From: Rhodospirillaceae bacterium
Lineage (GTDB): Bacteria > Pseudomonadota > Alphaproteobacteria > Rhodospirillales > Rhodospirillaceae
Length of the DNA: 41,373 bases
Assembly (NCBI GenBank): GCA_020852595.1
Contig: JADZAK010000100.1
Span: forward strand, 1-41,373
Direction: 5' to 3'
The position numbers were made by a program, and so were the translations under genes. A model generated the notes under the pieces. The model had not been told where the DNA came from. It did no database searches and saw only the letters and a program-made list of their open reading frames with translations. Shown one piece after another: positions 35,909 through 41,373 of this stretch (the stretch's first letter is position 1; each line of letters starts with the position of its first letter).

Positions 35909-36948
35909 TGGGCATCGTCCCGGCCGAGAAGATCGAACTGGGCGGCTTCGCGGCGCGGAACCGAAAGGCCGAGCTGGCGGAAACCGGCGTCGGAGACCAT
36001 GCGTCCGCGCGGCGTGCGCTGGATCAGGCCCTGCTGAATCAGGAACGGTTCGATGACGTCCTCGAGCGTGTCGCGCTCCTCGGCCAAGGCGGCGGCGAGC
36101 GTTTCAACACCCACCGGGCCGCCGGCGTAGTGTTCGGCGATACAGCGCAAGTAACGGCGGTCCATGGCGTCGAGGCCCATCTCGTCGACGTCGAGCCGCT
36201 TCAGCGCCTTGTCGGCGGCGGCGGCATCGACTTTCGCAACGCCGTCGACCGAAGCGAAATCGCGCACGCGCTTCAAGAGACGCCCGGCGATGCGCGGCGT
36301 CCCGCGCGAGCGCTTGGCCACTTCCATCGCGCCGTCGTCGGTCATGGCGATGCCGAGCACGCGCGCGCCGCGGCTGACGATGTCCATCAATTCGCCCGCG
36401 TTATAGAACTCGAGGCGCAAGGGAATCCCGAAGCGGTCACGCAGCGGCGTGGTCAGCAGCCCCGAACGCGTGGTCGCGCCGACGAGCGTGAACGGCTGCA
36501 GCTCGATCCGCACCGAGCGCGCCGCGGGCCCCTCGCCGATAATGAGATCGAGCTGGAAGTCCTCCATCGCGGGATAGAGCACTTCTTCGATGGCGGGATT
36601 GAGGCGGTGAATTTCGTCGATGAACAGGACGTCGTTGGCCTCGAGGTTCGTCAGAATGGCCGCGAGATCGCCCGCCTTGGCGATCATCGGGCCCGAGGTG
36701 GCGCGGAAACCGACGCCGAGTTCCTTGGAGACGATCTGCGCGAGGGTGGTTTTGCCGAGACCCGGCGGGCCATGCAGCAGGACGTGGTCGAGCGGTTCCT
36801 TGCGCTCCTTCGCCGCCGTGATGAAGACGGAGAGGTTCTCGCGCACCTGACGCTGGCCGATGAAATCGCCAAGGCGCTTGGGGCGCAGCGAACCGTCGGA
36901 ATCGTCCTCCTGACGGCCGGGCGAGATGACACGCGAAGCTTCAGCCAC
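35905..36948 (-). CDS. ruvB: RuvB Holliday-junction branch-migration ATPase
   Basis: RuvB is the hexameric AAA+ motor of RuvAB. Walker [13 protein letters not shown], Walker [11 protein letters not shown], sensor [17 protein letters not shown] and the C-terminal winged helix ([15 protein letters not shown]) are all present. I prefer GTG 36948 (347 residues): GGAGG lies five bases upstream and the start overlaps the ruvA stop by eight bases (GTGGCTGA). GTG 36966 would add six residues but has no such site. It is coupled to ruvA before it and ybgC after it. Confidence 0.95.
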   Translation of the reverse strand: MAEASRVISPGRQEDDSDGSLRPKRLGDFIGQRQVRENLSVFITAAKERKEPLDHVLLHGPPGLGKTTLAQIVSKELGVGFRATSGPMIAKAGDLAAILTNLEANDVLFIDEIHRLNPAIEEVLYPAMEDFQLDLIIGEGPAARSVRIELQPFTLVGATTRSGLLTTPLRDRFGIPLRLEFYNAGELMDIVSRGARVLGIAMTDDGAMEVAKRSRGTPRIAGRLLKRVRDFASVDGVAKVDAAAADKALKRLDVDEMGLDAMDRRYLRCIAEHYAGGPVGVETLAAALAEERDTLEDVIEPFLIQQGLIQRTPRGRMVSDAGFRQLGLSVPRREAAQFDLLGRDDAQ

Positions 36949-37567
36949 CGTCGCCTCCGAGTTCACGCAAGGAGGCCTTGATCAGCGCCTGGATATTCGC
37001 GCCCTCGCCGGCGGCCTGCGCCGCGCGCGACGCGGCGCCGAAGGCTTCCATGCGGCCGTAGCCGAGATTGACCAGCGCGGAGACCGCGTCTTCCACGGCC
37101 GAGCTTTTCGCGGCGCCCTTCGCCGGCGTTGCGGCTTTCGGGAGCATCGCGCCCGCGACGGCAAAGGCGGCGAGCTTGTCTTTCAGTTCGACGACGATGC
37201 GCTGGGCGAGTTTGCCGCCGACACCGTTCGCGCGCTTGAAGGCCGCCTGATCGCCCGCGCCGATGGCTTGAACGATCTGCTCCGACGACAGCGCCGAAAG
37301 AATGGCGAGCGCGACCTTCGCGCCGACGCCCTGCACGGTCATGAGGGTATTGAACATCTCGCGCTCGCGCCCGGTCGCGAAACCGTAGAGATGAATGTGA
37401 TCTTCGCGGACGTGGGTTTCGATGGCGAGTTCGACCGCTTCACCGACACCCGGCAAACCGGCGATGGTGCGCGAGCCGCAGAACACGAGATAGCCGACGC
37501 CGCCGACATCGACGACCGCGAAGTCGGTTCCAACTGAATCCAGGCGTCCGCGGAGTTTAGCGATCAC
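36941..37567 (-). CDS. ruvA: RuvA Holliday-junction binding protein
   Basis: RuvA tetramers bind four-way junctions and load RuvB. The N-terminal OB domain ([12 protein letters not shown]...) leads into paired helix-hairpin-helix motifs (about 70-135: [19 protein letters not shown] and [20 protein letters not shown]). The C-terminal RuvB-binding domain follows (about 160-205, [19 protein letters not shown]). Length 208. The start is GTG 37567, overlapping the ruvC stop as GTGA, which indicates coupling. Confidence 0.96.
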   Translation of the reverse strand: MIAKLRGRLDSVGTDFAVVDVGGVGYLVFCGSRTIAGLPGVGEAVELAIETHVREDHIHLYGFATGREREMFNTLMTVQGVGAKVALAILSALSSEQIVQAIGAGDQAAFKRANGVGGKLAQRIVVELKDKLAAFAVAGAMLPKAATPAKGAAKSSAVEDAVSALVNLGYGRMEAFGAASRAAQAAGEGANIQALIKASLRELGGDGG

Positions 37568-38052
37568 TTCACGCCTCGCAGTGCGCTGGCGCGGTGGTGG
37601 GCGTGACAGATCGCGACGGCAAGCGCGTCGGCCGCGTCTTCGGAACTGGATTTGCTGCCCGGAAGCAGCATGCGCATCATCGCGACGACCTGCACCTTGT
37701 CCGCGTGGCCCGCGCCGACGACCGACTTCTTGACGAGGTTCGGTTTGTATTCGGCGACAAGGACACCCGCCGTCGCCGGCGCAAGCATCACGGCGGCGCG
37801 CGCATGGCCGAGCTTCAAGGTGGATACGGGGTTCTGATTCACGAAAGTCTCTTCAATGGCGCATTCGTGCGGCGCGTAGCGGGTCACCAATTCCTGCACT
37901 TCGGTGAATAGGATTGTGAGCCGTTCGGCCAGTGGAAGTTTCGGGCTGGGCTCCACCACGCCGTCGGCGATGTAGCTCAAACGATTCCCATGGGCTTCGA
38001 TGACGCCCCAGCCGGTGTGACGCAAACCGGGATCGAGCCCGAGAATGCGCAC
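37564..38052 (-). CDS. ruvC: RuvC Holliday-junction resolvase
   Basis: RuvC cuts Holliday junctions as a dimer. The acidic catalytic residues are visible: Asp in [14 protein letters not shown] at the N-terminus, Glu in [12 protein letters not shown] near 66, and the pair in [17 protein letters not shown] near 140. I choose GTG 38052 (162 residues), because the family begins at this beta strand. The frame to 38136 overlaps the end of yebC. The ribosome-binding site is weak (GGGATGC). It heads ruvCAB, 43 bases after yebC. Confidence 0.94.
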   Translation of the reverse strand: MRILGLDPGLRHTGWGVIEAHGNRLSYIADGVVEPSPKLPLAERLTILFTEVQELVTRYAPHECAIEETFVNQNPVSTLKLGHARAAVMLAPATAGVLVAEYKPNLVKKSVVGAGHADKVQVVAMMRMLLPGSKSSSEDAADALAVAICHAHHRASALRGVK

Positions 38053-38095
38053 GCATCCCGGGCCGCCCGTCGCAACAACGCCGGCCGTTTTTTCC

Positions 38096-38842
38096 TTAAC
38101 CGCCAAGCTTGGCCATGACCTCATCGGACATTTCATAGTTGGCCACGACGCGCTGCACGTCGTCGTTGTCGTCCAGCGCCGTAAGCAGGTTCATCAATTC
38201 TTCGGCCGTCTCGCCCGCGACGTCGACCGTCATGGTCGGACGCCATTCGAGGCGCGTGGCTTCGGCGGGGCCGAGCGCGGCTTCGAGACCTTTCGCGACC
38301 GTGTGCAAGTCATCGGGCGCACAGAAGATGTCGTGCCCCTTGTCGTCCGAGGCGACGTCATCGGCGCCGGCATTGAGCGCGGCTTCCATCACCTTGTCGC
38401 CGTCCCCAACCGTGGCGGGGAAGTGGACCTGGCCGACACGCTGGAAACAATAGGAGACGCTGCCGCTTTCACCGAGGGCGCCGCCGTTGCGGCTGAACGC
38501 CACGCGGAGATCGGTGGCCGTGCGGTTGCGGTTGTTGGTGAGCACCTCGACGATCATCGCGACGTTGCCGGGGCCGCGGCCCTCGTAACGCACTTCGTCG
38601 TAGTTTTCCTGATCGGCGCCGGTCGCCTTCTTGATGGCGCGCTCGATGTTGTCCTTGGGCATGCTTTCCGCTTTCGCATCGTTGATGGCCGTGCGAAGGC
38701 GCGCGTTGTAGGCGGGATCGGGCAGGCCGAGCTTGGCCGCGACCGTGATTTCACGCGCAAGCTTGGTGAAAAGCTTGGCCCGCTTGGCGTCTTTCGCGCC
38801 TTTGCGGTGCATGATGTTCTTAAATTGGGAATGACCTGCCAT
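38096..38842 (-). CDS. yebC: YebC/TACO1 family translation or regulatory factor
   Basis: YebC-family proteins were annotated as DNA-binding regulators. More recent work links them to ribosomes translating proline stretches, and which role applies here is unknown. The 248-residue chain begins [25 protein letters not shown], the family signature. It continues with [35 protein letters not shown] and [18 protein letters not shown] 38842 has GAGACG upstream. It precedes ruvC as in most proteobacteria. Two small hairpins (38883-38895 and 38899-38911) lie in its leader. Confidence 0.95.
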   Translation of the reverse strand: MAGHSQFKNIMHRKGAKDAKRAKLFTKLAREITVAAKLGLPDPAYNARLRTAINDAKAESMPKDNIERAIKKATGADQENYDEVRYEGRGPGNVAMIVEVLTNNRNRTATDLRVAFSRNGGALGESGSVSYCFQRVGQVHFPATVGDGDKVMEAALNAGADDVASDDKGHDIFCAPDDLHTVAKGLEAALGPAEATRLEWRPTMTVDVAGETAEELMNLLTALDDNDDVQRVVANYEMSDEVMAKLGG

Positions 38843-38882
38843 GTCCGTCTCGTGTGCGTACGCCGCCTCAAATGGTTGTTTT

Positions 38883-38911
38883 GCTTACAATAAGCGGCGG
38901 GGAATGTCCCC
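38883..38911 (-). other. tandem small hairpins upstream of yebC
   Basis: GCTTA-CAA-TAAGC (38883-38895) and GGGGA-ATG-TCCCC (38899-38911) are perfect 5-bp stems with three-base loops, three bases apart, about 40 bases before the yebC start. They may form part of the leader or an operator. A possible -10 (TATAAC) lies just upstream on the minus strand, without a good -35. Confidence 0.3.
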
Positions 38912-38956
38912 GGTTATACCAAATGTTGTGGAAATCGCCTAGGCAGGGCCTTTTTT

Positions 38957-39769
38957 TTACGAAGGAATCGCCTGCTTCAGGATCCCGCCCACCCGCACCG
39001 GCTCGACCCTGAGCGCGAGGCCCGTGCGGTCGTCGGTCTCGACGAACACGCCGCACAAGGTGCCCTCGCCGTCCGCCGGTTCAAGGCGCTCGGTCGGCAT
39101 CTTGGTGACGAAGCGCTGGGTCGCGACGTCCTTCTTCATGCCGATCACCGAGTCATAGTGACCGCACATGCCCGCGTCCGTTTGGTAGGCCGTGCCGCCG
39201 GGCATGATGCGCGCGTCGGCCGTGGGCACATGGGAGTGGCTGCCCACGACCATCGAGGCGCGGCCGTCGGCAATCACGCCAAGGGCGTTCTTCTCGCTGC
39301 TGGCCTCGCCGTGAACGTCGACAATGATCGCGTCGGCGGCGTCGCGTAAGGGGTGCGTGTTCAAGGTTTCGTTGAGCGCGCGGAACGGATCGTCCAGCGC
39401 ATCCATGAACAGGCGGCACATGACCTGAATGACGATCACGCGCCTTCCTTTAGCGGTCATATAGAAGCCAAAACCCTGGCCCGGCGTCTCGATGGGATAG
39501 TTGATCGGGCGCAGAAGGCGCGGTTCGGCCTGGATGAAGGTGATGATCTCGCGCTGATCCCAGGCATGGTTGCCCAGCGTGACGACATCGACGCCGGCCT
39601 CGAACATGCTTTGGCAGATATTGGCCGTGATGCCGAAGCCGTGGGCGGCGTTCTCGCCGCACGCCACCACGAAGTCGAGGCCGAGGGTTTTACGGAGCTC
39701 GGGGATATGCGTCGCCACGGCCTCACGGCCGGCTTTGCCCATCACGTCGCCGCAATACAGAAGTCTCAT
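38957..39769 (-). CDS. YmdB-type calcineurin-like metallophosphoesterase
   Basis: The 270-residue protein belongs to the TIGR00282/YmdB phosphoesterase family; Bacillus YmdB hydrolyses cyclic nucleotides and affects biofilm formation. Metal-ligand motifs are all present: YCGDVMGKAGR (6-16), CGENAAHGFGIT near 38, GNHAWDQREI near 67, DVHGEASSEKNALG near 150 and GSHSHVPTADARI near 176. ATG 39769 is clear from the GDV strand. Its substrate in this organism is not known. It lies between fau and yebC, 68 bases after fau. Confidence 0.92.
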   Translation of the reverse strand: MRLLYCGDVMGKAGREAVATHIPELRKTLGLDFVVACGENAAHGFGITANICQSMFEAGVDVVTLGNHAWDQREIITFIQAEPRLLRPINYPIETPGQGFGFYMTAKGRRVIVIQVMCRLFMDALDDPFRALNETLNTHPLRDAADAIIVDVHGEASSEKNALGVIADGRASMVVGSHSHVPTADARIMPGGTAYQTDAGMCGHYDSVIGMKKDVATQRFVTKMPTERLEPADGEGTLCGVFVETDDRTGLALRVEPVRVGGILKQAIPS

Positions 39770-39837
39770 AAGGCGGAGGGGTAACCGACCGGAAGCCCTA
39801 GAACAAGCCTGTTAGGCCGCTTCACGCAAAGCGGGCA

Positions 39838-40419
39838 TTAGTCGAACCAGAGGGCGCCCGCGTTGGTGATGACGCCGTCGAGGGCCTGATCGTGGCTGTC
39901 GGCGTGCACGGTATCGACCCGTTGGACGTCGTAAGCGATGCCGATGGCCGTCACTTTTCCGTGGGCCCGGAAGCCGGCGATGGTGCGGTCGTAGTAACCC
40001 GCGCCGTAACCGAGCCGGTGCCCTTCGAGGTCGAAGGCCACGAGCGGCACCAGGAGAATCTGCGGGCGAATGACCGGCGTGCGCGCGCCGGGATGCAGGG
40101 TGCCGAAGGGCCCCTGCTCGAGCACCTCGCCCGGCTTCCACCGGCGGAAGATCAGGGCATGGCCCTGGCCGGCGACGACCGGCAGCGCGACCTGGGCTCC
40201 GGCCATCGACAGCGCGCCGAGCGCCGGACGGCAGTCGAGTTCGTCACCCAGCGGCCAATAGCCCGCTATATTTTTTCCCTTGGGATCGATTTCGGCGAGG
40301 ACAAAATCCGCGACGGCTTGCGCGGCCTCAGGGCCGATGGCCCGATGCGCCGCCCGGCGGCGCTCAAGCATCGCGCGCCGCAGAACCGCCTTGGCATCCG
40401 CAGGAGAGGCAACCGACAT
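39838..40419 (-). CDS. fau: 5-formyltetrahydrofolate cyclo-ligase
   Basis: The enzyme (YgfA, FAU) converts 5-formyl-THF to 5,10-methenyl-THF with ATP, returning stored folate to the pool. Signature motifs are the basic N-terminus ADAKAVLRRAMLERRRA, IAGYWPLGDELD, and the nucleotide/folate loop LEGHRLGYGAGYYDRTIAGF near 140. I choose ATG 40419 (193 residues); an in-frame ATG at 40470 would add 17 residues without homology. It is directly downstream of 6S RNA, the conserved arrangement from E. coli to alphaproteobacteria, so it may be co-transcribed with 6S. Confidence 0.93.
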   Translation of the reverse strand: MSVASPADAKAVLRRAMLERRRAAHRAIGPEAAQAVADFVLAEIDPKGKNIAGYWPLGDELDCRPALGALSMAGAQVALPVVAGQGHALIFRRWKPGEVLEQGPFGTLHPGARTPVIRPQILLVPLVAFDLEGHRLGYGAGYYDRTIAGFRAHGKVTAIGIAYDVQRVDTVHADSHDQALDGVITNAGALWFD

Positions 40420-40467
40420 GATGCCCGCGTGAAAGAGGGAAAGTCCCCGAGAAATCCGCCTTCGCTC

Positions 40468-40538
40468 CATTGGGAGCTACGGCGTGATAAATAAGTGGAG
40501 CCGCCGAAAGCCGTCGGCCGTGCGTGACCTCCCAATGG
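40468..40538 (-). other. alternative pairing between 6S 3' part and fau leader
   Basis: CTCCCAATGG (40529-40538 on the plus strand) lies inside the 6S gene, and its perfect 10-base inverted partner CCATTGGGAG (40468-40477) lies between the 6S 3' end and the fau start. In a readthrough transcript these arms could pair with each other and break the 6S stem in which the first arm takes part. This would be a possible switch between mature 6S and fau mRNA. Confidence 0.45.
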
Positions 40539-40654
40539 GCCACGAGTTAAGGTGGGCGCCGTTTCACCAGACCGGAATCCGGTGAGGGACAGCTCCCGAG
40601 CGAAGATTATCGCCCCTGGGGGTTCAGAGACCTAACCTGCCCAGCAGCTCCACT
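40494..40654 (-). ncRNA. ssrS: 6S RNA
   Basis: 6S RNA mimics an open promoter and sequesters sigma-70 RNA polymerase in stationary phase. The call rests on position between zapA and fau, plus structure. Closing arms AGTGGAGC and GCTCCACT (40647-40654 and 40494-40501) pair perfectly. A second stem GGTCTCT with GGGAGGTC follows inside. Beyond it lies a long bubble region with CCCCCAGGGGCGATAA and GGCGCCCACCTTAA, resembling 6S consensus parts. The ends are approximate. Length is about 161 bases. Confidence 0.83.
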
Positions 40655-40661
40655 CCCGAAT

Positions 40662-40994
40662 CTAGGTGCCTTCGAGCCTTGCGGCAATACGCTCAATGCG
40701 TTCCGCCAAGTTATTAATAGACGCGGTGATGGCGGTCTCGGAGGCCATCCGGCTGGCGTTCCCGGAGGCGGATTTCTGCGCTTCCAGTTCGGCGATGGTG
40801 TCCGTGAGCTCGTCGGCGACAATCAGGCCGGTCATCACCAGAAGGAGCGCATCGCTCATGGAGCCCGCGGCGCCATGAAGCTGCTCGGCGCGCTGGTCGA
40901 GGAAGCGGCCCAAACGGGCCAGGTGCGCTTCCTGGCCGTCGTCGCAGGCAATCTGATACTGGCGCCCGCGGATGGTGATGGAGACTTGTCCCAT
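40662..40994 (-). CDS. zapA: cell division protein ZapA
   Basis: ZapA binds and bundles FtsZ filaments at the division ring. The 110-residue product has the family N-terminal strand pattern (QVSITIRGRQYQIACDDGQEAHLARLGRFLDQR), then a long helix (LLLVMTGLIVADELTDTIAELEAQ) that forms the tetrameric coiled coil. ATG 40994 is clear. It is 11 bases after the DUF4164-like gene and seven bases before the 6S RNA 5' end. Confidence 0.92.
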   Translation of the reverse strand: MGQVSITIRGRQYQIACDDGQEAHLARLGRFLDQRAEQLHGAAGSMSDALLLVMTGLIVADELTDTIAELEAQKSASGNASRMASETAITASINNLAERIERIAARLEGT

Positions 40995-41005
40995 GACCCC
41001 CGCGC

Positions 41006-41239
41006 CTATTCGTCCAGGCCGGCGCGGACCTGGCCGATGACGGCATCAAGCCGGTCGGCCACGCGGCCGGCGCCGGCCTTCAGCGCGGCATGGTCGCGGG
41101 TCAGTTGTTCGAAGGCTTCTTTAAGTCCCGAAACGCCTTCCGACTGGCCCGTCGCCTGGGCCGCGGAATCGATGCGTCCGATCGCGCGCTCAAGCCGTTC
41201 GAGCGCCTCACGAACGTGCGGGTTCACAATATCTTTCAA
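41006..41239 (-). CDS. DUF4164-like short coiled-coil protein
   Basis: The 77-residue product is almost one continuous helix with coiled-coil heptads (ALERLERAIGRIDSAAQ, LKEAFEQLTRDHAALKAGAGRVADRLDAVIGQ). Alphaproteobacteria commonly carry a DUF4164 gene directly upstream of zapA, and this matches in place and size; its function is unknown. The start is TTG 41239 (MKDIVNPHV) or GTG 41227 (MNPHV); neither has a strong ribosome-binding site. The 134 bases beyond, to the window end, hold no recognised gene. Confidence 0.75.
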   Translation of the reverse strand: MKDIVNPHVREALERLERAIGRIDSAAQATGQSEGVSGLKEAFEQLTRDHAALKAGAGRVADRLDAVIGQVRAGLDE

Positions 41240-41373
41240 AGAAATAGCGCCCCAACCTCGAAAACGAGTTTAAGCCTATGAAGTTCCGGGTGAGCCGTCA
41301 ACAGAACGCTCACGAACGCGAGACCAACTGAACCGGGTGGGCGTTGTAGTGGGACCTATCCAAGGCAGATGGC

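Overview
The window is 41.4 kb of GC-rich chromosome from an alphaproteobacterium. I see no plasmid, phage, insertion sequence or CRISPR genes. The assignment rests on conserved gene orders: tig-clpP-clpX-lon, zapA-6S RNA-5-formyl-THF cyclo-ligase, and yebC-ruvCAB-ybgC-tolQRAB-pal-cpoB-tilS-ftsH-folP-glmM. Alphaproteobacterial dispersed palindromes and a serC leader-like structure agree. The order is uncertain; Rhodospirillales or a relative is a guess. Most genes lie on the minus strand, so the layout below runs with rising coordinates while transcription mostly runs the other way.

Region 1 (1-8111) is proteostasis: Lon, ClpX, ClpP and trigger factor. It is followed by tRNA-Leu(UAG) with its own promoter, and by the NAD(P)HX repair enzyme. 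Region 2 (8167-12722) is accessory. It holds DadA, four small genes of unknown function (one behind a palindromic operator candidate), and an RluA/RluD pseudouridine synthase. Region 3 (12705-15328) is a coupled pair encoding a tail-anchored degenerate protein kinase and a three-span membrane protein. This is the best candidate for an undescribed system. Region 4 (15618-21142) is purA, a small membrane protein, and serC-rarD-serA behind a structured serC leader. Region 5 (21447-26013) is thiD, a divergent DUF2332 gene, glmM and folP.

Region 6 (26157-38842) is the long envelope and DNA-repair cluster. It runs from yebC and ruvCAB (Holliday junctions) through ybgC and tolQRAB-pal-cpoB (Tol-Pal envelope constriction) to tilS and ftsH. 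Many junctions overlap by a few bases and starts are often GTG or TTG. pal has a near-consensus promoter and is followed by tandem terminators, so it is probably expressed above its neighbours. The tilS-ftsH gap holds two large unexplained hairpins. Region 7 (38957-41239) is a YmdB-type phosphodiesterase, 5-formyl-THF cyclo-ligase, 6S RNA, zapA and a DUF4164-like coiled-coil gene.

Several families of short palindromic repeats sit in the gaps. They include a CCCTGAAAGGG family at 1-16, 15466-15545 and 35332-35443, and other types at 9463, 17360-17440, 21316-21412 and 26048. All function calls come from reading motifs and gene order; no searches were run.
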